Positions 8,688-16,746 of a stretch of DNA of 64,000 nt are shown here, in pieces (position 1 is the first letter of the stretch; the number at the start of each line of letters is the position of its first letter). The translations under genes were made by a program, and so were the position numbers. This DNA is from Comamonas sp. JUb58. GTDB lineage: Bacteria; Pseudomonadota; Gammaproteobacteria; Burkholderiales; Burkholderiaceae_C. The DNA lies in NCBI RefSeq assembly GCF_004364775.1, contig NZ_SOAL01000015.1, positions 1 to 64,000 of the forward strand, read 5' to 3'. The notes below the pieces were generated by a model. That model saw only the letters and a list, made by a program, of their open reading frames with translations. It searched no databases and was not told where the DNA came from.

Positions 8688-9998
8688 ATGAAGTCTTCCC
8701 TGCATTTTCTGGTCGCTGCCCGCCAGCATGAGATGGCTGCGCTGGAACAGCTGGGCAAGGCCTGCTCGCTGGTGGTGGCCATGTCCTCGCTGGTGCATGC
8801 GCTGCAAAAGGAGCGCGGGCTGTCGAACATGGTGCTGGCCAGTGGCGGCGCGCAGGGCGCCGAGCTGCTGGCGCCCCAGCGGCTGCTGGCGGATGCACAG
8901 ATCGCCAATGTGCGCGATGAGCTCGATCGCCTGGGCCCACACCCCTCGGGCGGCAGCGGCGCGCGGCTGTGCAATGCGATTGCCTATACCTTGCAAGGCG
9001 TGGCGGCCCTGCCTGCGCTGCGCGCCCAGGTGCAGGCCGGCGGGCTGACACCGGCTGTCTGTACCGATGCCTTTGCGCGCCTGATTGCCGGCTGCCTGGC
9101 CGTGGTGTTTGAGGCGGCCGACAGCGCCAACGAGCCCGAGATTTCGCGCATGCTGGTGGCCTTGTTCCACCTGATGCAGGGCAAGGAGCTGGCCGGGCAG
9201 GAGCGCGCCTGCGGCACCAGCGCCTTTGCCTCGGGCCAGCTGCAGCCCGGCGCCCGGGCGCAGTGGCTGCACCTGATCGAATTGCAGGAGCGCTGCTTTG
9301 AGGTGTTTGCCAGCCTGGCCAGCGCCCGCGTGCTGCTGCTGTGGCAGGCCCATGTGGCCGGCGATACCGACATGGCGGCGGTGGAGCGCATGCGCCGCGT
9401 GGCCCACACCGCCACCGGCGCCAGCCTGAACCGCAGCTGGAGCGCCGACTGGTTTGCCGCCTGCAGCCACCGGCTCGATGCCTTGCATGGCGTGGAGACC
9501 CTGGTGGCGCAGGAGCTGCAGGTGCTGTGCCTGCACAAGCTGCAGGCGCAGGAGCAAGCGCTGGCGGCCTTGCAGGTGCTGCCGCCGGGTGCTGACGGAG
9601 GCACAGGGCGAGCAGGGGCCGCAGAGGGCGGCATGGCCTTTTTTGAGGCCTCGGCACCGCCCGATGCCTGGTCGCCGGATGCCGTGGGCGCACCGGCGCT
9701 GGGGCGCGATATCTTGTCCTTGGTGCAACAGCAAGCGCAGCGGCTGCAGACCATGCAGAGCCAGATCCACGAAGCCCGCACTGCCCTGCATGAGCGCAAG
9801 ACCCTGGAGCGCGCCAAGGGCCTGCCGATGGCCCAGCACCAGCTCAGCGAGAGCGATGCCTACCAGCTGCTGCGCCAGACGGCGATGAACCAGAACAAGC
9901 GCATGCAGGAGGTGGCCGAGGCGGTGCTGGCGATGGCGGCCTTGGTGCCCACCGTGCCTGGAGCGCCTGCCACGCCTGCCGCCCCCGAGCGGCGCTGA
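8688..9998 (+). CDS. nasR: NasR-type nitrate/nitrite-sensing antiterminator (NIT + ANTAR)
   Basis: This 436-residue soluble regulator has an N-terminal NIT sensor domain (about residues 25-290) with the helix motif LQKERGLSNMVLASGG, which in Klebsiella NasR binds nitrate or nitrite. It ends with an ANTAR RNA-binding domain (about 350-415) showing ERAKGLPMAQHQLSESDAYQ followed by LLRQTAMNQNKRMQEVAEAV. Proteins of this type bind paired hexaloop hairpins in leader RNA and prevent intrinsic termination. Two such leaders lie downstream, before the transporter operon and before the reductase operon, which strongly supports the assignment. A Pro/Ala-rich linker sits between the domains. The ATG at 8688 is the only good start. 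No leader of its own is visible. Confidence 0.9.
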   Translation: MKSSLHFLVAARQHEMAALEQLGKACSLVVAMSSLVHALQKERGLSNMVLASGGAQGAELLAPQRLLADAQIANVRDELDRLGPHPSGGSGARLCNAIAYTLQGVAALPALRAQVQAGGLTPAVCTDAFARLIAGCLAVVFEAADSANEPEISRMLVALFHLMQGKELAGQERACGTSAFASGQLQPGARAQWLHLIELQERCFEVFASLASARVLLLWQAHVAGDTDMAAVERMRRVAHTATGASLNRSWSADWFAACSHRLDALHGVETLVAQELQVLCLHKLQAQEQALAALQVLPPGADGGTGRAGAAEGGMAFFEASAPPDAWSPDAVGAPALGRDILSLVQQQAQRLQTMQSQIHEARTALHERKTLERAKGLPMAQHQLSESDAYQLLRQTAMNQNKRMQEVAEAVLAMAALVPTVPGAPATPAAPERR

Positions 9999-10146
9999 TC
10001 CGGGCCGCTACCAACAATCCTGCGCACCAAAGCATGGCAGCCACCGTGCAACCCACTGCTGCAATGCACCATTGCAGGGACGGTGGAGGGCATTCCTTGC
10101 TGGCAGCGGTCTGCACGCCAGAGAGAGGCACCGCATTTTTTAAATT

Positions 10147-10160
10147 GGCATGGAATATGC
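10147..10160 (+). promoter_or_regulatory. Sigma54-type promoter (-24/-12) of the nitrate transporter operon
   Basis: TGGCATGGAATATGCA (10146-10161) has GG at 10147-10148 and GC at 10159-10160 separated by exactly 10 bases, matching the sigma54 consensus TGGCACG-N4-TTGCW. The expected start of transcription is near 10172, directly before the first leader hairpin. Control by an enhancer-binding protein such as NtrC is expected; I found no convincing NtrC site upstream here. Confidence 0.8.
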
Positions 10161-10175
10161 ATTGATCTCTTCAAC

Positions 10176-10276
10176 CAGGCCAAAGGCGGCCTGTTTCCGG
10201 TAATCGCGAGTTATTTCGGGACAACGGCGTCCCTTTCCTGATGGTGCAAGCCATCAGCGGAAGGACGCCGTTTTTT
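10176..10276 (+). promoter_or_regulatory. NasR-responsive leader: two hexaloop hairpins and an attenuator terminator
   Basis: Hairpin P1 has stem CAGGCC (10176-10181)/GGCCTG (10188-10193) with loop AAAGGC. Hairpin P2 has stem GGGAC (10218-10222)/GTCCC (10229-10233) with loop AACGGC. Both loops are hexamers with A at position 1 and G at position 4, the known ANTAR-binding signature. P2 overlaps the 5' arm of an intrinsic terminator, AACGGCGTCC (10223-10232) pairing with GGACGCCGTT (10263-10272), continued by inner pairing TGATGG/CCATCA and followed by a T tract. P2 and the terminator are therefore mutually exclusive: NasR holding P2 would allow read-through into nrtA. Confidence 0.85.
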
Positions 10277-10317
10277 GTTTTTGGAACATGCAACGCTTTC
10301 GATGGAGTCCGACCAGA

Positions 10318-11613
10318 ATGACGACACGCCCCACCACTGATACCGCCCCGGCGGCCGAGGCCTCGCCCGCTCCGTCGGCCCAAGCCGGCCGCCGCCAGTT
10401 TCTGCGCCATGGCGCCCAGGCCGCAGCCGCCACCTTTGTCTACAGCGCGCTGGGCCACCAGGGTGTTTGGGCCGCTGGCTCGGATGCGCCCGAGAAAAAA
10501 GAGGTCAACATCGGCTTTATCCCGCTGACCGACTGCGCCAGCGTGGTGATGGCCTCGATGCTGGGCCTGGACCAGAAGTACGGCGTCAAGATCACGCCGA
10601 CCAAGGAAGCCAGCTGGGCCGGTGTGCGCGACAAGCTGACCAATGGCGACCTGGACATGGCCCATGTGCTCTATGGTCTGGTCTATGGCGTGCAGCTGGG
10701 CGTGGGCAGCCCGCAAAAGGACATGGCGGTGCTGATGACGCTCAACCGCAATGGCCAGGCGATTACCTTGTCCAAAAAACTGGCGGACAAGGGCGCGGTG
10801 GATGCCGCCTCGCTCGCCAAGCTGATGGCCACGGACAATCGCGAATACACCTTTGCGCAGACCTTCCCTACGGGCACCCATGCGATGTGGCTGTACTACT
10901 GGCTGGCCAGCGCAGGCATCCACCCACTCAAGGATGCCAAGGTGATCACCGTGCCGCCGCCGCAGATGGTGGCCAATATGCGCGTGGGCAATATGGATGG
11001 CTTTTGCGTGGGCGAGCCCTGGGGCCACCGCGCGATCATGGATGGCATCGGCATCACGGCCGTGACCACCCAGGACATCTGGCGCGACCACCCGGAAAAG
11101 GTGCTGGGCTGCACGCAGGACTTTGTCAGCCGCCACCCCAACACCGCACGCGCCGTGACCATGGCCATCCTGGAGGCGGGCCGCTGGATCGATGCCAGCC
11201 TGCAGAACAAGCAGAAGATGGCTGAGACCATTGCCGGCAAGGCCTATGTGAATACCAGCGTGGACGCGATCAACCAGCGCATTCTGGGCCGCTACCAGAA
11301 TGGCCTGGGCAAGACCTGGGACGACCCCAACCACATGAAGTTCTTTGCCGATGGCGATGCGACCTACCCCTACCTGTCCGATGGCATGTGGTTCCTCACC
11401 CAGCACAAGCGCTGGGGTTTGCTGAAGAACCACCCCGACTATTTGGCCGTCGCGAAAAAGATCAACCAGACCGCGCTGTACAAGGAAGCGGCCACGCAGC
11501 TGAAGATGGCCGTGCCCAAGTCGGACATGCGCAGTAGCGCGCTGATCGATGGCAAGGTCTGGGATGGCTCGGACCCCGCCAAGTACGCCGACAGCTTTGC
11601 TATCAAAGCCTGA
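10318..11613 (+). CDS. nrtA: Nitrate ABC transporter substrate-binding protein (NrtA/NasF type)
   Basis: A 431-residue CmpA/NrtA-family receptor that delivers nitrate (or nitrite) to the NrtBC importer. It carries a twin-arginine motif RRQFLRHGAQ (from residue 25), so it is probably exported folded by Tat. Family features include VNIGFIPLTDCASVVMAS, TFPTGTHAMWLYYWLA, VGNMDGFCVGEPWGH and DDPNHMKFFADGDATYPYLSDGMWF. I prefer the ATG at 10318, which has GGAG about 10 bases upstream; an in-frame ATG at 10288 sits directly on the terminator T tract and has poor spacing. Expression depends on the leader just upstream. It is the first gene of a three-gene operon with nrtB and nrtC. Confidence 0.93.
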   Translation: MTTRPTTDTAPAAEASPAPSAQAGRRQFLRHGAQAAAATFVYSALGHQGVWAAGSDAPEKKEVNIGFIPLTDCASVVMASMLGLDQKYGVKITPTKEASWAGVRDKLTNGDLDMAHVLYGLVYGVQLGVGSPQKDMAVLMTLNRNGQAITLSKKLADKGAVDAASLAKLMATDNREYTFAQTFPTGTHAMWLYYWLASAGIHPLKDAKVITVPPPQMVANMRVGNMDGFCVGEPWGHRAIMDGIGITAVTTQDIWRDHPEKVLGCTQDFVSRHPNTARAVTMAILEAGRWIDASLQNKQKMAETIAGKAYVNTSVDAINQRILGRYQNGLGKTWDDPNHMKFFADGDATYPYLSDGMWFLTQHKRWGLLKNHPDYLAVAKKINQTALYKEAATQLKMAVPKSDMRSSALIDGKVWDGSDPAKYADSFAIKA

Positions 11614-11626
11614 TAAGGAGCACCCC

Positions 11627-12613
11627 ATGCCAGCTGCACTGCGAGAGAGTCTGTCGCCCTTGCCGCCATCGGGCCCGGCCCCGGCCGAGCGCAAGGTCTT
11701 GTCCATCCATGAGCACATGGCGCGCAGCCTGCCCACCGCTGGGCTGGCTGCGGCGGCCGAACCCTCAGCGTCATCAGCGCCATCCGCGCCGGCTGCTGCG
11801 GCGCCGCGCGATCTGGCTGCCGCCTGGCAGCAGCGCTTTGGCAGCTTGGTGCAAAGCCTGCTGCCACCGGTGCTGGGCTTTGGCCTACTGCTGGTGCTGT
11901 GGTCCATCATCGCCCAGGGCAACCCCGGCATTCCCGGCCCGCAGGAGACCTGGCTGCAGGCGCAGGAGATCTTTCGCGATCCCTTCTACCGCAACGGCCC
12001 CAATGACCAGGGCGTGGGCTGGAATGTGCTGGCCTCGCTGCAGCGGGTGAGCATCGGCTTTGGCCTGGCGGCGCTGGTCGGCATTCCGCTCGGCTTTGTC
12101 ATTGGTCGCTTCGAGTTTCTCTCGCGCATGTTCAACCCGGTGATCAGCCTGCTGCGCCCGGTATCGCCGCTGGCCTGGCTGCCCATTGGCCTGCTGGTGT
12201 TCAAGGGTGCGAACCCGGCGGCGATCTGGACCATCTTTATCTGCTCGATCTGGCCGATGGTGATCAACACCGCGGTCGGCGTGCAGCGCGTGCCGCAGGA
12301 CTATATGAATGTGGCGCGGGTGCTGAACCTGAGTGAGTGGAAGATCGCCACCACCATTCTCTTCCCCGCCGTGCTGCCCTATATGCTGACGGGCGTGCGC
12401 CTGGCCGTGGGCACCGCCTGGCTGGTGATCGTCGCTGCCGAGATGCTGACCGGTGGCGTGGGCATTGGCTTCTGGGTCTGGGACGAGTGGAACAACCTCA
12501 ATGTCAAGAACATCATCATTGCGATCTTTGTCATCGGCCTGGTCGGCCTGCTGCTGGAATGGGCGCTGATCCGCCTGGCCTCGGCATTCACTTTTGAGGA
12601 GATCAAGGCATGA
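11627..12613 (+). CDS. nrtB: Nitrate ABC transporter permease
   Basis: This 328-residue inner-membrane permease follows nrtA by 13 bases, with AAGGAG 6 bases before the ATG at 11627. The N-terminal 80 residues are a cytoplasmic Ala/Pro-rich extension, followed by about six membrane segments and the EAA loop region (VGVQRVPQDYMNVARVLNLS), where the ATPase docks. LTGVRLAVGTAWLVIVAAEM and the ending IRLASAFTFEEIKA are typical of the NrtB/CmpB subfamily. The stop overlaps the nrtC start (ATGA), indicating translational coupling. Confidence 0.93.
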   Translation: MPAALRESLSPLPPSGPAPAERKVLSIHEHMARSLPTAGLAAAAEPSASSAPSAPAAAAPRDLAAAWQQRFGSLVQSLLPPVLGFGLLLVLWSIIAQGNPGIPGPQETWLQAQEIFRDPFYRNGPNDQGVGWNVLASLQRVSIGFGLAALVGIPLGFVIGRFEFLSRMFNPVISLLRPVSPLAWLPIGLLVFKGANPAAIWTIFICSIWPMVINTAVGVQRVPQDYMNVARVLNLSEWKIATTILFPAVLPYMLTGVRLAVGTAWLVIVAAEMLTGGVGIGFWVWDEWNNLNVKNIIIAIFVIGLVGLLLEWALIRLASAFTFEEIKA

Positions 12614-13443
12614 CGCCCAATACGCTCAACATTCCCGCCACGCCCCAGGGCAAGTACATCGAGATCCAGCAGGTGGCGCAAAGCTTCAAGACCGCCAAGG
12701 GCCTGTTCCAGGCGCTGCAGGGCATCAACCTGGAGATTGCCCAGGGCGAGTTTGTCAGCCTGATCGGCCACTCGGGCTGCGGCAAATCCACCTTGCTGAA
12801 CCTGATTGCCGGCCTGACCAGCCCCAGCGAAGGCACCTTGCTCTGCGCCAACCGCGAGATCAAGGGCCCCGGGCCGCAGCGCGCCGTGGTGTTCCAGAAC
12901 CATTCGCTGCTGCCCTGGCTGACCTGCTGGGCCAATGTGCACCTGGCAGTCGAGCGGGTGTTTGGCGGGCGTGAGCGCAAGGCCCAGCTCGCCGCCCGCA
13001 CCGATGCCGCGCTGGCGCTGGTGGGCCTGACCCACGCGGCGCAAAAGCGACCCGGCGAGATATCGGGCGGCATGAAGCAGCGCGTGGGCATTGCCCGGGC
13101 CTTGTCGATGGAGCCCCAGGTGCTGCTGATGGACGAGCCCTTTGGCGCGCTGGATGCCCTGACCCGCGCCAAGCTGCAGGATGAGCTGCTGGAGATCGTT
13201 GCGCGCACGCGCAGCACCGTGGTGATGGTGACCCATGATGTCGATGAGGCGGTGCTGCTGTCCGACAAGATCGTGATGATGACCAATGGGCCCGCGGCGA
13301 CGATTGGCGAGGTGCTGACGGTGCCCCTGGCCCGCCCGCGCAACCGGGTGGCGCTGGCCGAGGATGCGCAGTACCAAGCCTGCCGCAAGGCGGTGATCGA
13401 CTTTCTCTACACCCGCCAGGTGCATGTGGAGAAGGTGGCCTGA
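12610..13443 (+). CDS. nrtC: Nitrate ABC transporter ATP-binding protein
   Basis: A 277-residue ABC ATPase. Walker A is GHSGCGKST (residues 53-61), the signature EISGGMKQRVGIARAL, Walker B VLLMDEPFGALDAL, and the H loop VMVTHDVDEAV. It lacks the extra NrtA-like domain of cyanobacterial NrtC, so it corresponds to NrtD/NasD-type single-domain ATPases; the symbol follows operon position. It energises nitrate import with two presumed copies per NrtB dimer. The start overlaps nrtB by 4 bases, and an intrinsic terminator follows 23 bases after the stop. Confidence 0.92.
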   Translation: MTPNTLNIPATPQGKYIEIQQVAQSFKTAKGLFQALQGINLEIAQGEFVSLIGHSGCGKSTLLNLIAGLTSPSEGTLLCANREIKGPGPQRAVVFQNHSLLPWLTCWANVHLAVERVFGGRERKAQLAARTDAALALVGLTHAAQKRPGEISGGMKQRVGIARALSMEPQVLLMDEPFGALDALTRAKLQDELLEIVARTRSTVVMVTHDVDEAVLLSDKIVMMTNGPAATIGEVLTVPLARPRNRVALAEDAQYQACRKAVIDFLYTRQVHVEKVA

Positions 13444-13466
13444 GCGCTGCCATTGATGCCGCCCCA

Positions 13467-13492
13467 GGCGCTCCGCACGGAGCGCCTTTTTT
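13467..13492 (+). terminator. Rho-independent terminator of the nrtABC operon
   Basis: GGCGCTCC (13467-13474) pairs with GGAGCGCC (13479-13486) around GCAC, followed by TTTTTT. It closes the transporter operon, so the reductase operon needs its own promoter, which is present downstream. Confidence 0.9.
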
Positions 13493-13526
13493 ATGCACGC
13501 AAATGAGGCAGCGCGGCACGCGAGCA

Positions 13527-13541
13527 GCACAAAAAATGTGC
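13527..13541 (+). promoter_or_regulatory. Candidate NtrC enhancer site
   Basis: GCACA-AAAAA-TGTGC is a perfect inverted repeat with the same 15-base geometry as the NtrC consensus GCACC-N5-GGTGC. Its centre lies about 50 bases upstream of the -24 element of the reductase promoter. Binding is inferred from sequence only. Confidence 0.5.
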
Positions 13542-13583
13542 ACAGGCAATGCGCGGCTGCCGGCGCGCGTCGACAGCCAACTT

Positions 13584-13597
13584 GGTATGGAACTTGC
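13584..13597 (+). promoter_or_regulatory. Sigma54-type promoter (-24/-12) of the nitrite/nitrate reductase operon
   Basis: TGGTATGGAACTTGCA (13583-13598) has GG at 13584-13585 and GC at 13596-13597 with 10 bases between and a perfect TTGCA -12 element. The predicted start of transcription is near 13609, upstream of the second NasR-type leader. Confidence 0.85.
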
Positions 13598-13631
13598 ATA
13601 GTTCTTGGCGTGGCCATGGCGGCCACCGGGT

Positions 13632-13716
13632 GGTGGTGCAAAGTGGCGCTGCCGTCCAAAGACAAAGACGTCTAAGCGCGCATGCCTGGCATGCGGCGCC
13701 TAGACGTCTTTTTTTT
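13632..13716 (+). promoter_or_regulatory. Second NasR-responsive leader and attenuator, before nirB
   Basis: P1 is an 8-bp stem (with G-T pairs), GGTGGTGC (13632-13639)/GCGCTGCC (13646-13653), with hexaloop AAAGTG. P2 is AGAC (13660-13663)/GTCT (13670-13673) with hexaloop AAAGAC. Both loops keep A1 and G4. P2 overlaps the 5' arm of a strong terminator: AAAGACGTCTA (13664-13674) pairs with TAGACGTCTTT (13701-13711), with further inner pairing GCGC and GCATG/CATGC, ending in eight Ts (13709-13716). The layout repeats that before nrtA, although the sequences are otherwise different. Confidence 0.82.
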
Positions 13717-13737
13717 GTGCTGCCCACGGGAAATGCT

Positions 13738-16269
13738 ATGAAAAAAATCAAGTTGGTCATGGTTGGCAACGGTATGGCGGGTGTGCGTGCGCTCGAAGAG
13801 CTTCTGGCCCTGGCCCCGGATTTGTACGAGATAACGGTATTTGGCGCGGAGCCGCACCCCAACTACAACCGCATCCTGCTGTCGCCGGTGCTGGCGGGCG
13901 AGCAGACCTTGGAGGACATCGTTCTCAACGACTGGAGCTGGTACGAGACGCATGGCGTGCGCCTGCATGCCGGCTGCACGGTGCATGCGGTGGACCGCGC
14001 CCGCCGCGTGGTGCATGCCCGCAATGCCCAGGGCGAGGCCGTGACGGCCGACTACGACCGGCTCATTCTGGCGACGGGCTCCAACCCCTTCATGCTGCCG
14101 ATTGCCGGCAAGGAGCTGCAAGGCGTGCTGGCCTACCGCGACATTGCCGATACCCAGGCGATGATCGATGCGGCCAGCAGCTGGCGCCATGCGGTGGTGA
14201 TTGGCGGCGGCCTGCTGGGGCTGGAGGCGGCCAATGGCCTGATGAAGCGCGGCATGCAGGTGTCGGTGGTGCATGCGGGCGAGTGGCTGATGGAGCGCCA
14301 GCTGGACGACCAGGCCGGGCAGCTGCTGAAGAAGTCGCTGATCGAGCGGGGCATGCAGTTTTTCATGCAGGCGCAGACGCAGGAACTGCTGGGCAATGCC
14401 GAAGGCCGCGTGCGCGCGCTGCGCTTTGCCGATGGCCGCGAGATCGAGGCTGACCTGGTGGTGATGGCCGTCGGCATCCGCCCCAACACGGCGCTGGCCG
14501 AGGCCATGCACCTGCATGTGAACCGGGGCATTGTCGTCAGCGACACTATGCAGACCATCACCGACCCGCGCATCTATGCGGTGGGCGAGTGCGCGGCGCA
14601 CCGGGGCATTGCCTACGGCCTGGTGGCACCGCTGTTTGAGCAGGGCAAGGTGCTGGCCAACCACCTGGCCGAGCTGGGCATTGGCCGTTACCAGGGCTCG
14701 CTCACCTCGACCAAGCTCAAGGTCACCGGCATCGATCTGTTCTCGGCCGGGGATTTCCAGGGCGGGGAGGGCACCGAGCAGATCGTGCTGAGCGACCCCT
14801 ACTCGGGCGTGTACAAAAAGCTGGTGATCAAGGAAGACCGGCTGGTGGGCGCCTGCCTGTACGGCGATACGGTCGATGGCAGCTGGTACTTCAAGCTGCT
14901 GCGTGAAGGCCGCAGCGTGGCCGATATCCGCGACAAGCTGATGTTTGGCGAATCCAACCTCGGCGATGCCGGCCACCAGGGCCAGAACAAGGCCGCCGCG
15001 CTGGCCGATGCCGATGAGGTCTGCGGCTGCAATGGCGTGAGCAAGGGCGCCATCTGCAAGGCCATCAAGGACAAGGGCCTGTTCACCCTGGACGAGGTGC
15101 GCAAGCACACCAAGGCCAGTGCCAGCTGCGGCTCCTGCACCGGCCTGGTCGAGCAGATCATCATGTTCACCGTCGGTGGGGACTATTCAGCCTCGCCCAA
15201 GACCAAGCCGATGTGCGGCTGCAGCGAGCATGGCCACCAGGCGGTGCGCGATACCATTCGCGAGCACCGGCTGCTGACGACGGACAGCGTCTTCCGCTTC
15301 ATGGAATGGAAGACGCCCAATGGCTGCGCCAGCTGCCGCCCGGCCATCAACTACTACCTGATCAGCACCTGGCCCAAGGAGGCGCGCGACGACCCGCAAA
15401 GCCGCTTCATCAACGAGCGCAGCCATGCCAACATCCAAAAGGATGGCACCTACAGCGTGATCCCGCGCATGTGGGGCGGTGAGACCACGGCCGCCGAACT
15501 GCGCCGCATTGCCGATGTGGTGGACAAGTACCAGATCCCCACCGTGAAGGTGACCGGCGGCCAGCGCATTGACCTGCTGGGCGTGAAAAAGGAAGACCTG
15601 CAAGGCGTGTGGAACGACATAGGCATGCCCTGCGGCCACGCCTATGCCAAGGCGCTGCGCACCGTCAAGACCTGTGTGGGCAGCGAGTGGTGCCGCATGG
15701 GCACGCAGGACAGCACGCAGATGGGCAAGGACCTGGAGCGCGCGATGTGGCGCATGTATGCGCCGCACAAGGTGAAGTTTGCCGTCAGCGGCTGCCCGCG
15801 CAACTGCGCTGAATCAGGCATCAAGGACGTGGGCATCATCGGCGTGGACTCGGGCTGGGAGATGTACATCGCCGGCAATGGCGGCATCAAGACCGAGGTG
15901 GCGCACTTTCTCACCAAGCTCAAGACCGCCGAGGAGGTGCTGGAGTACACCGGTGCCTTTATGCAGCTCTACCGGTTGGAGGGCTGGTACCTGGAGCGCA
16001 CGGTGCACTACGTGAACCGGGTGGGGCTGGACTATGTCAAGCGCCGCATTCTGGACGATGCCGCCGGCCGCCAGGCGCTCTGGAACCAGCTGCAGCAGGC
16101 GCTGGAGGGCGAGCCCGACCCCTGGTTCGAGATCGACAAGGCGAGCGTGGACCTGCGCCAGTTCGAGCCGCTGCCGGTGCTGCCCGCACTGCAGGCTGGG
16201 CCTGTGCTGGCGGCCCTTTCCGCCCCTGCACCCGTACCCGTACCCGCCACCACCACCGCCGGCGCATGA
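13738..16269 (+). CDS. nirB: Assimilatory NAD(P)H nitrite reductase, large subunit
   Basis: An 843-residue enzyme that reduces nitrite to ammonium with six electrons from NAD(P)H. Domains in order: FAD/NAD-binding reductase starting with VMVGNGMAGVRALEEL (GxGxxG at residues 10-15); two BFD-like [2Fe-2S] domains (CGCNGVSKGAICKAI to SCGSCTG, then MCGCSEHGH to GCASC); and the ferredoxin-like plus siroheme/[4Fe-4S] half with Cys646, Cys652, Cys686 and Cys690 in the C-x5-C...C-x3-C pattern. The length is normal for NirB/NasB. The ATG at 13738 follows the attenuator T tract by 21 bases. The gene heads an operon with nirD, the nitrate reductase and the siroheme methyltransferase. Confidence 0.95.
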   Translation: MKKIKLVMVGNGMAGVRALEELLALAPDLYEITVFGAEPHPNYNRILLSPVLAGEQTLEDIVLNDWSWYETHGVRLHAGCTVHAVDRARRVVHARNAQGEAVTADYDRLILATGSNPFMLPIAGKELQGVLAYRDIADTQAMIDAASSWRHAVVIGGGLLGLEAANGLMKRGMQVSVVHAGEWLMERQLDDQAGQLLKKSLIERGMQFFMQAQTQELLGNAEGRVRALRFADGREIEADLVVMAVGIRPNTALAEAMHLHVNRGIVVSDTMQTITDPRIYAVGECAAHRGIAYGLVAPLFEQGKVLANHLAELGIGRYQGSLTSTKLKVTGIDLFSAGDFQGGEGTEQIVLSDPYSGVYKKLVIKEDRLVGACLYGDTVDGSWYFKLLREGRSVADIRDKLMFGESNLGDAGHQGQNKAAALADADEVCGCNGVSKGAICKAIKDKGLFTLDEVRKHTKASASCGSCTGLVEQIIMFTVGGDYSASPKTKPMCGCSEHGHQAVRDTIREHRLLTTDSVFRFMEWKTPNGCASCRPAINYYLISTWPKEARDDPQSRFINERSHANIQKDGTYSVIPRMWGGETTAAELRRIADVVDKYQIPTVKVTGGQRIDLLGVKKEDLQGVWNDIGMPCGHAYAKALRTVKTCVGSEWCRMGTQDSTQMGKDLERAMWRMYAPHKVKFAVSGCPRNCAESGIKDVGIIGVDSGWEMYIAGNGGIKTEVAHFLTKLKTAEEVLEYTGAFMQLYRLEGWYLERTVHYVNRVGLDYVKRRILDDAAGRQALWNQLQQALEGEPDPWFEIDKASVDLRQFEPLPVLPALQAGPVLAALSAPAPVPVPATTTAGA

Positions 16270-16292
16270 TGCCGCGCCGCCAGGAGACCGAC

Positions 16293-16721
16293 ATGAATGA
16301 ATGGATCACCATCTGCGCCATCGATGAGATTCCGGTGCTGGGCGCCCGCCGCGTGGCCCGCGCCCAGGGGCTGGATGTCGCAGTGTTCCGCACCGCCAGC
16401 GGCGAGGTATTTGCGCTGCTGGACCGCTGCCCGCACAAGGGCGGGCCTTTGTCGCAAGGCCTGGTGTTTGGCAGCAGCGTGGCCTGCCCCTTGCACAACT
16501 GGACGATTGCGCTGGCCACCGGCCAGGCCGCTGCTCCGGACGAGGGCTGCACCCCGCGCTTTGCGGTGCGGCTGGAGGGCAGTGCGGTGCAGCTGCGCGC
16601 CGATGAGCTGGCCCAGCATGCGCTGGAGCAGACCCGGCCACTGGCCGGGCCGGTAGGCCTGGGGCGCTGTGGCTCTGCGGCCGCCAGCTGCAGCCCGTCG
16701 CAGCCCGCTGTGGCCGCCTGA
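16293..16721 (+). CDS. nirD: Nitrite reductase small subunit with intact Rieske motif
   Basis: A 142-residue Rieske-type partner of NirB. Unlike many NirD proteins, which have lost the cluster ligands, this one keeps both pairs: Cys46 and His48 in CPHKGGPL, and Cys65 and His68 in CPLHNW, so it probably binds a [2Fe-2S] cluster. CAGGAG sits 6 bases before the ATG at 16293; an in-frame ATG at 16266 overlapping the nirB stop is possible but has no ribosome site. The last 35 residues are a Ser/Ala/Cys-rich tail beyond the fold. Confidence 0.9.
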   Translation: MNEWITICAIDEIPVLGARRVARAQGLDVAVFRTASGEVFALLDRCPHKGGPLSQGLVFGSSVACPLHNWTIALATGQAAAPDEGCTPRFAVRLEGSAVQLRADELAQHALEQTRPLAGPVGLGRCGSAAASCSPSQPAVAA

Positions 16722-16746
16722 TTTCGCCCACCGGACGGAGCCGCCC

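Noticed and set aside
10022-10080. NtrC half-sites (GCACC, TGCACC) upstream of nrtA
   Set aside because: Half-sites occur but no inverted partner at the right spacing was found.
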